Assembly: GCA_963989245.1 (NCBI GenBank)
Contig: OZ022349.1
Coordinates: forward strand, 32,326,393-32,390,392
Length of the DNA stretch: 64,000 nt
Reading direction: 5' to 3'
DNA from: Nansenia antarctica
Taxonomy: Eukaryota > Chordata > Actinopteri > Argentiniformes > Microstomatidae
The notes below the pieces were generated by a model. The model made no database searches and was not told the origin of the DNA. It was given only the letters and a program-made list of their open reading frames with translations. The number at the start of each line of letters is the position of its first letter. Positions within the stretch are counted from its first letter, which is position 1. Of this stretch, positions 32,403 through 42,600 are shown one piece after another. Both the position numbers and the translations under genes were made by a program.

Positions 32403-34742
32403 TTAACAAGGGGCCCTGGACAATGCATCTGCCACTACATTGTCCTTCCCTTTTATGTGACGTATGTCCAGAGTATATGATTGTAAAAATAATGACCAGC
32501 GAATCAGTCTCTGGTTAGGGCACTTTAAAGAATTGAGAAAGATCAATGGATTGTGATCCGTGAAGACTACCAATGGAGCGAGACCGGACATAATGTACAC
32601 ATCAAAATGATGGAGAGCCCAGACCAAGGCAAGGGCTTCCTTTTCAATTACTGAATAATTGAGCTGACAAGAGTTGAACTTTTTTGAAAAAAAACTAACA
32701 GGTCTGTCAATGCCAAATTCATCGGTCTGTAGAAGCACCGCCCCTGCTCCCACGTGACTGGCATCGACCTGTAACTTGAAGGGTTCATCCATAAGAGGAG
32801 CAGCCAACACTGGAGCAGCACAAAGAAGAGCTCTAACATTAACAAAGGCCTGTTGACATTCTGTACTCCAAACGTACATTGCGTCACCTCTCAGGAGGTT
32901 AGTAAGTGGAGTGACTACCGTTGAAAAATTGCGACAGAAGCTGCGATAATAGCCTACTAGCCCTAAGAAATGCTGCAGCTCTTTCTTAGTGGTAGGTCTG
33001 GGGTACTGCTCTATAGCCTGCACCTTAGCCTGGACCAGAGAGACTTTACCATGACCAACCACTCGACCGAGGTACCTCACTGATGCCCTGGCAAACTCAC
33101 ACTTTGCCAGGTTGACGGTGAGGCACGCACCAGCCAAGCGGTCGAACAAGGCACGCACACGCTGAAGATGGGTGGACCACGAGTCAGAATAGATGACGAC
33201 GTCGTCTAGATATACAGCGCACCCCTCCAAACCACCTACAACCATGTTCATCAGCCGTTGGAATGTGGCTGGAGCATTTCTAAGACCGAAGGGCATGACA
33301 GTATACTCATAAAGACCAGAGGGGGTTATAAATGCCGATATTTCACGAGCCCTCTTGGATAAAGGCACCTGCCAAAATCCTTTGAGCAAGTCAAATTTGC
33401 TAATAAACTTAGCGGAGGCTACTTGGTCAATACAATCTTCCATCCTGGGAAGAGGATACGAATCTGGCTTTGTCACACTATTCACTTTGCGGAAATCTGT
33501 ACAAAACCGCAGTGTGTGATCAGGCTTTGGAACTGTGAGACACGGGGACGCCCAGCTGGACGAGGTAGGCACTGCAATACCAGTCTCAAGCATATACCTG
33601 ATCTCGGAGTCCACGTGTTTACGTTTGTCAGGACTAACTCTATAAAAACGCTGTCTGATAGGTGAAGCATCCCCTACATCTATATCGTGTTCAATTAAGG
33701 GAGTCTGCGTGGGAGTGTCACCAAAAATGGATGGATAATCCTTAACAAGATGCAGCAGTTGGGTACGTTCAACCTCTGTTAAATGCCCCAACGAGCTCCC
33801 AAGATCACGAAGGGACTCTGAATTTTTCAATCTTCCAGTCAACAACTCCTGGTCGGGACTGGATAGGCCATCCTCCTCAGGCTCTGCCACCACCTGAGGG
33901 GAATCCCCTACTGTACTGGCTACACACGCCGGACGAACAGGAACTGACGCCTGCTCCACAGAATCAGACACACGGTCATAATACGGTGTCAATAAATTAA
34001 TGTGGCAGAGCTGATTAGGCTTCCTACGCAAAGGTGTAGCAATCAGGTAATTAAGATCAGACACTTGCTTTACTACAGTATGTGGACCAGTAAATTTAGC
34101 ACAAAAGGGGGAATCAACCATGGGCAAGAGTGCCAGAACCTGATCACCCGGGCTAAACTTCCGTGGCTCAGTTCGGCGGTCATAAAGGCGTTTCATTTTC
34201 TTTTGTGCACTAGCTAGTTTTTCTTTTGCCAGCTCACCGGCTTCATAAAGCCTATGCTTAAAGCCGAGCACGTATCTAAGCAAGTTTTTTGGTGGTTCGG
34301 ACTCTTTCCAATCATCTTGGATAACGGCCAAGGGGCCACGTACTGTGTGTCCGAACACCAGATCATTGGGACTAAAACCCGTACTTTTCTGGCTCACCTC
34401 CCTGGCGGCTAACATCATCCAAGGAAGCCCCTCCTCCCAATCTCCGTCCAGCTCAGGACAGTAGGCGCGCAACAAAGATTTCAAAGTTGCATGGAATCGC
34501 TCCAATGCGCCCTGGCTCTGCACGTGATAGGCTGACGCCCTGTTGTGCTTAACGCGCAGCTGTTTCAGGACCTGAGCGAACAGATGGGAAGAGAAATTAG
34601 AACCCTGGTCAGACTGGATGATTTTTGGTATGCCAAAGATTGAAATGAACTGAGTCAAGGCACGGACTACAGACTTGGTGGTGATATTGCGTAAGGGATA
34701 AGCTGCAGGATACCTGGTAGCCTGGCACATAACTGTCAGCAA
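32403..34742 (-). CDS. pol: Gmr1-like pol, downstream part: integrase core, RT, RNase H
   Basis: 779 codons open. The integrase catalytic core continues from the upstream frame: SDQGSNF (D45) and GALERFHATLK (E81) give the D-x35-E spacing. Then follows a C-terminal integrase region with PGDQVLALLP (198-207) and GPHTVVKQ. RT: SKFDLLKGFWQ (448-458), MPFGLRNAPATFQR (483-496), YLDD (511-514). RNase H: LQVDASHVGAGA (D660), VIEKEALALVWAL (E700), FTDHNPL (D729), DNVVADALSRAPC at the end (D772). All catalytic residues are present. It is in the same frame as the upstream ORF, separated by one TAG (34746-34748). The apparent first Met is not a true start; translation would come from gag. Confidence 0.92.
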   Translation of the reverse strand: MLTVMCQATRYPAAYPLRNITTKSVVRALTQFISIFGIPKIIQSDQGSNFSSHLFAQVLKQLRVKHNRASAYHVQSQGALERFHATLKSLLRAYCPELDGDWEEGLPWMMLAAREVSQKSTGFSPNDLVFGHTVRGPLAVIQDDWKESEPPKNLLRYVLGFKHRLYEAGELAKEKLASAQKKMKRLYDRRTEPRKFSPGDQVLALLPMVDSPFCAKFTGPHTVVKQVSDLNYLIATPLRRKPNQLCHINLLTPYYDRVSDSVEQASVPVRPACVASTVGDSPQVVAEPEEDGLSSPDQELLTGRLKNSESLRDLGSSLGHLTEVERTQLLHLVKDYPSIFGDTPTQTPLIEHDIDVGDASPIRQRFYRVSPDKRKHVDSEIRYMLETGIAVPTSSSWASPCLTVPKPDHTLRFCTDFRKVNSVTKPDSYPLPRMEDCIDQVASAKFISKFDLLKGFWQVPLSKRAREISAFITPSGLYEYTVMPFGLRNAPATFQRLMNMVVGGLEGCAVYLDDVVIYSDSWSTHLQRVRALFDRLAGACLTVNLAKCEFARASVRYLGRVVGHGKVSLVQAKVQAIEQYPRPTTKKELQHFLGLVGYYRSFCRNFSTVVTPLTNLLRGDAMYVWSTECQQAFVNVRALLCAAPVLAAPLMDEPFKLQVDASHVGAGAVLLQTDEFGIDRPVSFFSKKFNSCQLNYSVIEKEALALVWALHHFDVYIMSGLAPLVVFTDHNPLIFLNSLKCPNQRLIRWSLFLQSYTLDIRHIKGKDNVVADALSRAPC

Positions 34743-34745
34743 ATA

Positions 34746-37103
34746 CTAAGCCCCAGTACGAGACGGAGGGAGGGGACCTACACAATCAATAATGAGATGG
34801 TCAAACGGTTGACTGGTTGCCTGAATCGGACTCAATGGAGCCGGTGTAATGCTCTGATTCGGCTTTCCTGTCAACTGACATGTATGACATGTTTTTACAT
34901 AGGCTGCCACATCCCTCTTAAGGCGAGGCCAAATGAAGTAACGGAGGATGCGATCATAGGTCTTAGTAACTCCTAGGTGTCCACCCTCATCATGTGACAC
35001 CTGCAGAACCAAGCTGCGATACTTAGATGGCACAACAATTTGGTAAATGGGGTCTCCCACAAACTCAACGCCATGGGGAACCCACTTCCTCACCAATACC
35101 TCATTGTGAATGAAATAGGCATGGGCGCTGTTCCTCACCCCCCCAGCAGGGAGAGCTCCCTCAAACAGCTCTTTCAGACTTGGATCTGCCCGCTGCTCTC
35201 TCACCAGTTCACTGTGAGGAACAGACAGGGGAAAATCAGACAGTGATATCACATGCTCCACATCATCCACCATTTTGTCAGGGTCAGGCGTGGCACGGCT
35301 CATGGCACGAGTTACGGCACACGCAGTGAACACCTCAGGAAACTCCCGTTCACTTTCATCAGGCTTGCTTTTAAATACTGGCACAGACGTAACCACCACA
35401 GGTGGCGCCACATCTGCCCACACTCGTGCACCAACCAAGCCATTACCCATGATCATGGTCACCCCCTCACAGGGCAACGCTGGGCGCACACCCACAGTCA
35501 TCTCACCCTGAAACAAATCAGATGAAAGAATTATTCTGTGCAGAGGAACATGCAATACAGCCAAACCCATACCACGAATGGGAATGGAGTCACCTGTGTC
35601 AGAGGCATCAGAAAATGGCAAAGCAGAAGCTAAAATAAACGAATCAAATGCCCCAGTATCCCATATTTTTTTTACTGGGACCTTCTCATCCCCACCGACG
35701 AGGGACACCAAACCATCTGTAAGGAATGGCAAGTAAGATTCAAGGTCAGAGGATTGTGGAGACTCAACATGTGTAGAGCGCACCTGGGACAGCGAATCAC
35801 AGGCTTGGGCAGCAGACTTAACCCGCTGCACCACCGGCGCCGCGCAACCAGCCCCTTTAGCCCCATCCCCATGAGACACTGGAGCCCAAGGCTTACCTCT
35901 AGACTTTAAAGCATAGCATTCAGATTTAACATGCCCCTTTTTATGGCAGTGACTGCACACTTTCTCATAACTCCTTGAACTATTCTGATTCTCATAACTC
36001 CTTGAACTATTCTTATTCTCATAACTCCTTGAACTATTCTGACCTCTACGACCAAAATCAGTTGCAACTGACTGACCAGCAGGTGGCATATCAAAACCAA
36101 AGGTACTCCTCTGAAACCCAGGCTCTGGCACATAAGCGCGAGACTCACCAAACGTGCGCGGCTCTCCAAACCTACCCCTGCTATGAATCAATGTAAAATC
36201 ATCTGCCAAAGCAGCAGCTCCAGCAGGAGTAGTCACCTGCTTTTCACTAATATAGGTGGCTATATTCTGGGGAATAGCATTTTTAAATTGCTCCAGTACA
36301 ATCAGATCACACAAATCATCAATATCATATACATCAGACGCCTTGCACCAGCGATTGAAATGCAAAACTAATTCTCTTGTAAACTCAAGATGTGTCTGAC
36401 TCTTGTTTCCCCTCCAATTCCTAAACTTCTGTCTGTAGGCCTCCGGAACCTGTTCATAAGATTTAAGCACTGCAGACTTCACTTTCTCATAAATCAGAGA
36501 ATCCTCACGGCTCAGGGAGGAATATGCCAACTGTGCTCGACCTGTAAAAACACATTGTAACATGAGGGTGCGTTCAGCATCTGGCCAACCACGAGTGTCA
36601 GCGAGGCGCTCAAACAACGAAAAAAACGAGTCAGGATCGCTTTCATTAAATTTAGGTAAAAGTTTCAAGTTTCCTGCTGTATCAAATGAGCCTCTATTTG
36701 CTCCCCTGGAAGCAAAAGAACCCCCACTACTTAAGACTTCACTACTGATTTTACCGTCTTCAATCAAATTCAACCTATGTCTCTCTAACTCCACAGTTTG
36801 CATTTGGATTTCACATTTCATTTTCTCAAGTGCAAATTCCTGGTCTAATCTCAGTTTGAGCAATTCTTTTTCCTGGTCAAATGTAAAAGGGTGCTTAGCA
36901 ACAGGCGAAGATAAACCCTTGACAGGCTGTGGCAAAATTGCCATCTCGACCAGTTTCGACTCTAAACATGCCCTAAGCTCATGTTTCTTTTGTTCTAACA
37001 CCGCTACATCATAATGTTTTGCAACCAATAACAATTGAGCTTTAGTAAAACGGTACAATAAGTCATAGGATGGAGCTGCTATAAACCCCTCTACTCCAGA
37101 CAT
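34746..37103 (-). CDS. gag-pol: Gmr1-like gag, protease and integrase N-terminus
   Basis: 785 codons from ATG at 37103. A coiled-coil-like region lies at 70-115. A capsid segment (about 155-305: FFSLFERLADTRGWP, LMLQCVFTGRAQLAYSSL, YRQKFRNWRG, LCDLIVLEQF) corresponds to the capsid from which the vertebrate SCAN domain is held to derive. Next are a three-fold NSSRSYEN repeat (356-380), a CCHC zinc knuckle C383-C386-H391-C396, an aspartic protease motif WDTGAFDSF (D482), the H2C2 integrase zinc finger (H704, H709, C739, C742), and the first catalytic Asp of integrase in IIDCVGPLPP (D773). The frame ends at TAG 34746-34748, two residues after RTG, where integrase normally continues. The next codons remain open in the same frame. 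The change is consistent with an AAG to TAG substitution. Confidence 0.92.
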   Translation of the reverse strand: MSGVEGFIAAPSYDLLYRFTKAQLLLVAKHYDVAVLEQKKHELRACLESKLVEMAILPQPVKGLSSPVAKHPFTFDQEKELLKLRLDQEFALEKMKCEIQMQTVELERHRLNLIEDGKISSEVLSSGGSFASRGANRGSFDTAGNLKLLPKFNESDPDSFFSLFERLADTRGWPDAERTLMLQCVFTGRAQLAYSSLSREDSLIYEKVKSAVLKSYEQVPEAYRQKFRNWRGNKSQTHLEFTRELVLHFNRWCKASDVYDIDDLCDLIVLEQFKNAIPQNIATYISEKQVTTPAGAAALADDFTLIHSRGRFGEPRTFGESRAYVPEPGFQRSTFGFDMPPAGQSVATDFGRRGQNSSRSYENKNSSRSYENQNSSRSYEKVCSHCHKKGHVKSECYALKSRGKPWAPVSHGDGAKGAGCAAPVVQRVKSAAQACDSLSQVRSTHVESPQSSDLESYLPFLTDGLVSLVGGDEKVPVKKIWDTGAFDSFILASALPFSDASDTGDSIPIRGMGLAVLHVPLHRIILSSDLFQGEMTVGVRPALPCEGVTMIMGNGLVGARVWADVAPPVVVTSVPVFKSKPDESEREFPEVFTACAVTRAMSRATPDPDKMVDDVEHVISLSDFPLSVPHSELVREQRADPSLKELFEGALPAGGVRNSAHAYFIHNEVLVRKWVPHGVEFVGDPIYQIVVPSKYRSLVLQVSHDEGGHLGVTKTYDRILRYFIWPRLKRDVAAYVKTCHTCQLTGKPNQSITPAPLSPIQATSQPFDHLIIDCVGPLPPSRTGA
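35968..36045. repeat. 27-bp coding minisatellite in gag
   Basis: Three copies of CTCCTTGAACTATTCTGATT plus CTCATAA, encoding NSSRSYEN(K/Q) just upstream of the zinc knuckle. Copy number could vary between element copies. Confidence 0.88.
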
Positions 37104-37967
37104 TTTTATTTTATTTTTTTAAATCACAATATTAAGTACAGGACAATGTAGGCTTATGGACCCAAGATGACGTATACACTGACAACTCAGCGCGCATCAG
37201 AGGAAATTGACAACCTCGCAACGGAGCATGCCCCTATCTGACTGCCTACCCCAGGACCTGACTGAGTAAGCTCAACCCTAGTCTTCATGCGTAGCGGGAG
37301 GATCTTTAAACACTAACTCGTCAGCCCGGTTAGACCCCCAGCAAGCTGGTCGCCCACCTGACAGCTAAGAATGTGTCCCCGAGACAATTGCTCTAGCCGC
37401 CGTACCGCAACACTACAGAAAAACGCTCAGCCAGACTCAAAGGAGAGAGACCGTAAGCCTACCAGGGCAGCCCCGTAGCCTACATGTGCGCAACTGACAG
37501 CCAATTGTATACACCCTCTTGCCCCAATAGAAAAAAAAACTATCTAAGCACCATTACAAACAAAACGATCGCGCAGATCAATTAACAATAGGCTATTATA
37601 TACAAAAATGCGATAAGTGTGTCTCCAAAATGCTTAATATGCCACTCAAGGCTTTAAAAAAAAACACCCGCAGGCGATAATTTTGAACTGGTGGGGAATC
37701 GACTACGACACCAGTTTGCATTTCATTCACCAAAATCTCTGCCTAGGCTACTAACAGACACGCGCTTATTAACTTAACAAGGCACCCCCTGCCAATCAAG
37801 GCAACAAGCCATGGGAGTCGCACCACAAGTAATGAACCACAACGTTTTAACTATCAATTAAGCAAAAAAGTACCGGGTAGAATTAAATAGAAAAAGAGCA
37901 ATATTTACTTACCAAAAGGTGATCAAAAATAATGCTAGAAAAACGAAAACGGACGGAGCCCCCAATT
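37104..37967 (-). other. 5' leader of the Gmr1-like element with primer site
   Basis: 864 bp between the 5' LTR and gag. Immediately after the LTR (minus strand) comes AATTGGGGGCTCCGTCCG. TGGGGGCTC matches the first nine bases of the tRNA-Pro primer site used by many retroelements; the rest has an extra C. No ORF longer than about 60 codons is present. Confidence 0.6.
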
Positions 37968-38398
37968 TGTCACGGCCAGGCTCATGACCATGACAAAAGA
38001 CGGGAGACACACACACGATCTTAAAGTAATGAAAATAAATGTTTTATTATTAACTAAATGAGGCTAATAACAATAATAAGATGAGGTGTGGTAGTCAGTA
38101 AATTAGTGGTGTAATGTGAGTGTAGTGGAAAGTGGTGATGTGAGTGTTGCATGGTGTGAAACAAGGAACAAACAAATAATAAAAAAAAATAATGGTGCCT
38201 AGAAGGGGGCCTCCATACTGAGGCCTGCATGGGTCTCTTATGCCCTGGATCCTGGAACCAGGTGGGGCACAATCAGCTGTCCACCAGCTGACCTGCATTC
38301 TACTGATTAGTAACCCTGTCCAGCAGGAGGCCTCTCTGCAGACAGGGAAACAGATATTAGTACAGGCCAGGACAATATATGGGGCCAGGGCCGTCACA
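37968..38398 (-). repeat. 5' LTR of the Gmr1-like element
   Basis: 431 bp; the minus strand runs TGTGACGGCC to GGCCGTGACA. AATAAA-like sequences occur on the plus strand near 38035; promoter elements were not resolved. Confidence 0.93.
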
Positions 38399-38402
38399 AC
38401 GG

Positions 38403-38471
38403 CGAAAATGCCCGGTCGACACAGCTTGGGATTCCATGGAAATTACCGGGAACTATGTGTGAAAGAGGCTT
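38403..38471. mobile_element. MITE family D, right fragment
   Basis: Contains ATTCCATGGAAATTACCGGG and ends TATGTGTGAAAGAGGCTT, the inverse of the 22349 terminus. The Gmr1-like element inserted at its left side. Confidence 0.55.
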
Positions 38472-38496
38472 CTGTCTCTCTCTGTCTCTGTCTCTC

Positions 38497-38497
<1 letters not shown>

Positions 38498-38551
<54 letters not shown>
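38498..38551. repeat. (GT)n microsatellite
   Basis: About 27 GT repeats preceded by (TCTG/TCTC)n. Confidence 0.95.
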
Positions 38552-38552
<1 letters not shown>

Positions 38553-38640
38553 GTCACATATGCTCTCTCTCTGTCTCTCTCTCTGTCTGGTGCCACAATA
38601 GATGGAAAAATAATTGAATGAACAAAATGTTCCAAACGCA

Positions 38641-38686
38641 CAGACACACACAGACAGACAAACACACCCACACTCACACTCACACA

Positions 38687-38745
<59 letters not shown>
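38641..38745. repeat. (CA)n microsatellite
   Basis: CA repeats with CACT interruptions at 38668-38690. It lies 90 bp from the (GT)n at 38498, giving an inverted GT/CA pair that could form a hairpin. Confidence 0.95.
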
Positions 38746-38747
<2 letters not shown>

Positions 38748-39076
38748 TGAGAGAAAATTATTATATGTAATAAGCTACATTTAAGAACCAAACATCATCT
38801 TGGGTTGAATGTCTGCAGCAGACTGTAGAAGATGATTTCCTGTTGTCACACAATAGAACCAGTTTCTCTACTTTAAGCTTGACATTGGCTAAGACAACAA
38901 GACACATTTAAATGATTACAAAGACCTGATTGCCCTCTTTTCTCCCTGAGTGGACGAGGCCATCTGGAGCAGTTTTGGGTTTTTGTGTTGCCCAGACCCG
39001 GTGCTCTGGGACCAGACTGAACCAGTTGTGGCTATTGTGTTCCGTTTTCACCTTTGTCTCCCTGGGAGAAAGTGGG
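38746..39076. other. Stretch with no recognised feature
   Basis: Unremarkable sequence up to the TSD of the BEL/Pao element. Nothing recognised. Confidence 0.5.
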
Positions 39077-39580
39077 TGTTCTGTCTACTGACGCCGACAG
39101 AAAGGCTGGACTGAGAGACACGGATACCATTCAACTCGTTTTTCTTATTCTTTATGAAAATTGAATAGATTGTAAAACCTGCGAATGCAGACAACAAAAC
39201 ATACATAAATACACAGCTCTGACACATTCAAAGACTAAAACAAAGCGTATAAATGTTATACAAAGCACGCATCCAACACACTAACCGTGGCATCCCTCAC
39301 GTCCTGGCATCACACAATGAATCCCTACGCACGGTCTCCCACTATTTAAGCACCTAATCACAGCCCCCAATATCCCTACGCACAACTGGTCTCTATACTC
39401 AAACAATTCCCACGCAGTTATGAGGCATAACCCAAAATAATGTTACTAATAACTAATAATTAATAATTAATAATAACTAATAATTATTCAAATAACATTT
39501 CAAATAAAATGTCACATTTGTCCCATTTTATAGGCTAAAATATGCACACTGAACACACCCCATCCTAACTGGACAGTACA
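39077..39580 (-). repeat. 3' LTR of the BEL/Pao element
   Basis: 504 bp. It contains one more TTAATAA unit than the 5' LTR near 39460-39475. Confidence 0.9.
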
Positions 39581-39590
39581 CCTCCCACCT
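39581..39590 (-). promoter_or_regulatory. Polypurine tract of the BEL/Pao element
   Basis: On the minus strand AGGTGGGAGG directly precedes the 3' LTR start TGTACTG. Confidence 0.7.
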
Positions 39591-39618
39591 AGCCGATCTA
39601 GCTACTAGTCTAGGGAGG

Positions 39619-42600
39619 CTACCAATGTCCCTTGTTCCTCAATGGGGAGGAGAACAACCATCCTCCTGACATCCCGGTGGAGGACGACCCCGGGCAGCTT
39701 GCCAGAGCCTTTCTTTTCTCTTGTTTTGGCTCCTCCTGGAGAGGCAGGGCCCTGGTGAGCGCTCCTGAGAAGGCCTTCCGTTTGAGCTTGTTCACACTTT
39801 CTCGAGCATCAGCTGCCACTTCTGCCGCTGATTTCACGGGCCACTCCTCAAAAGGCTTCTCCAGGAATCCAGGTCCATTCTGCCACAGAGAATCTTCGCT
39901 CAGTTTTTCAGGAACTGCTCCTCTTGTGCTGATGTCGGCCACATTACACTCACCGGGGATCCACGACCACTCGGTTGAAGACCCTGTCTTCCCAGGGTCC
40001 CACGTTTCCTTGGCTGAGCTCCCGCCTCCTGCCTCTTGTTTCAGCTGATTTGGTAGCACCAGGGTTTTGGATGTCGCTCCAGGCCTCTCCCCTCCACAGG
40101 TTCTGGCGTCGTCCTTTCTCCTCCCACCTTGGCCAGACCGGACCCACGGCTTTAGAAAGAACCCTCCAGCGCTCAAGATCTCCTCCACTCCACTTGTGAT
40201 GGTGTCGAGCATCTTCAGATCATCATGGGAAGTCAAGATGTCGTCGACGTAGCTGTCTTTCTCCAAGACACGATGCTCTTCCTCCCTTTCAATGAACTGA
40301 GGTAGCCCTGCTGTCTCCCTCATTGCTAGTTGAGCAATGCAACCAGCAGAACGGTCTCCAATGTTCTCCCTCGTGATGGCGTACTCCCCGATGTCCTCTT
40401 CAGGATCGTCTCTCCAAAGGACCCTGTGCAGGTGTATCTCTCGGTTCTTCAGCCACATAGAGTTGTAAATTTTGGTGATGTCGCCCAGGGCCGCATGCTC
40501 CCCAGTCCGAAACCGCAGGAGCACAGCCCTGATGGGGTTCAACACGTCTGGCCCCTTTAACAGAAGGTCGTTCATGCTGACACCTTTGTATGATTGGCTA
40601 CTGTTCCACACTAACCGGACCGGTGTTGTCACAGAATGGGGATTGGGTGCAACCAGGTGGCTCTCGCACCAAACCGGACCTTTCCACTCTTGAATCTTCT
40701 CTGGTGTGAGCCTCACTGCTGCGCCCCTCCTTACCATCTCGTGAACCTGCTCTCCGTAGGCAGTTCGCCACTCCGGCTGTTTCAGGAGGCGTTTCTCCGT
40801 TCTTAGGAATGTTGCCATCACAGCTCCTCTGTTGTTCGGTAGACTGGATGGATCCTCTGTCCAAGGGTAACTAGCATCCCAATGTGGAGCATCGCTGTGG
40901 TGATCGCTGGCGACATAGGACAGACCCTCCTTTATCCTCTCCAGCTCCTTTTCTTCCGCCAGGGTCATCTCTTTTTCACCCGGCTGGCACGTTCCACAAC
41001 GACATCCCCCGCATTTGGGTTCACAGGCTGCCCCGATGCTCTCCCACTTCCACCATTCCAACACTTCTTTGTTGGTTGCCATTGAGCTCCGGACTCTTGA
41101 GTCGCTTTCCTGCCTCAGTCCACTCTCCCTGGTCTCTTCGCAGCACCCGATACACTTGACGATTTCCTTATACTTGGCCGCTGCTGTTCTCATTGATCGG
41201 GCGAAGTGTGTCTTGGACTCGTAGGTCACCGTCTCCACATCCTCAAACAGATTGGGATGCGTCCCACTCACAATCTTTCCAAGTGGGCCTTCCCACAGGA
41301 CCAGGTCTCCTACTACCTTCACGGGACAGGGAACCAGCCGCCCCTCTCTTTGGCTGATGAGGAGCTCAATACTCTTTGGCCGGACCAACTCCCGGGTCTT
41401 GACCTTGGGGAAGAATCTTTTCAGTTGCTGTGGTTCGATGGCATGGTGCACCTTGGCTATTTCATCTAAGCCGTAGCAGACCAACTGGTGGGCTCTTTCA
41501 CCTTCCGGGGTCCTGAACCTCACCTTCAGGAGGTACCTTTTGGTGTTGGCTGTCACAGTCATCCCTCCGACGCCCTGCACCACTAGCGTGATTTTCTCGC
41601 TCTTCAGGCCAAGCCTACTTGCAGCCGCGTGGGTAATATAATTTGTATCTGATGCGAGGTCTATCAGAGCACCAATTTGTTGCCCGTCGTTAGCAGTGAC
41701 CTTCAGGAGCATCATTATTACCGGACACTCGTTTACTCCATTTTCTTCCAGGAGCTTCCCGGATTTTGCTTCAGTGCAGCTTGTAACTGCTGTCTTATTC
41801 GTGAAGGCTCTCCTGACTTTTCTCTCAATCTCTGGAGCGAGTTGGGACAAGACCTCTTCCTGTTCAACGGTCAAACTCCTTGCACGTTCACCGCCGCTAC
41901 TTGGATTTTCTCTCTTTTCCCCACCATCCCTCTTACTGTCTCTACTGGGGCAGAGAAGGTAATGGTGGTCTGACGACTCTCCTTCTTTGCAGCCTCTCTT
42001 GGTGCAGAGGAATTTAAGGTTACACTCTCCGTCAGCGCCATGTGATGAAAGGCACAGCCGGCAGGCTCTAGACTTCTTCACCGCGGCCTTTCTTGCTGCC
42101 AAGTCGAGGCCTCTGAACTTCTTACAGGTGAACAGCCTACTTCTGTGTTTATCTTCGCACAGAACACAATTGTCATCAGCGCTGCCTCTCTCAGTGGCTC
42201 TAGTGAAAGCAAACTTCTTCTCAGTCTTCTTCTCTGGGATCTCCGTGATCTCCATCTGCTCCAACTGTTCGAGGATGCTTTCCTGCTTTTGTAGGAAGTC
42301 CAGGAAGGTGTCAAAGTATCTCTCCGGCTGGAAACCATTTCGGGGGTCTATTTTGAAAGTAAGCCACTCCTTTTTCAAAGTGAGTGGCAGTTTGTTCTCA
42401 ATGGCTCCAGTCACCAGAGGGTTTTTGATGGCTACTTCATTGTCAAGATCTTTAAGGTCTGCTAGAGCTTTCTCTGTGATTCGGATCAGATCAATCACCT
42501 TCCTGAATTGGTGCTCTTTGACTGGAGAAATCTTCTGCAGCTCTGCTACGATCAGGTTGGTGATTGCATTCTTGTTTCCGAAACGACTCTCTAGCACCCT

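Larger units (their letters stand above)
28237..38398 (-). mobile_element. Full-length Gmr1-like Ty3/gypsy retrotransposon
   Basis: Two LTRs (about 431 bp), a primer-site-like sequence, gag-pol and a polypurine tract are all present on the minus strand. ACGG (or AACGG) flanks it on both sides (28233-28236 and 38399-38402), the expected 4-5-bp TSD. Without the 3526-bp insertion in its 3' LTR it is about 6.6 kb. Domain order is gag, protease, integrase, reverse transcriptase, RNase H. Integrase before RT is the copia-like order that defines Gmr1-like gypsy elements, first described from Atlantic cod. It landed inside MITE family D sequence. LTR copies differ at only a few positions, so insertion is recent. 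Confidence 0.93.
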
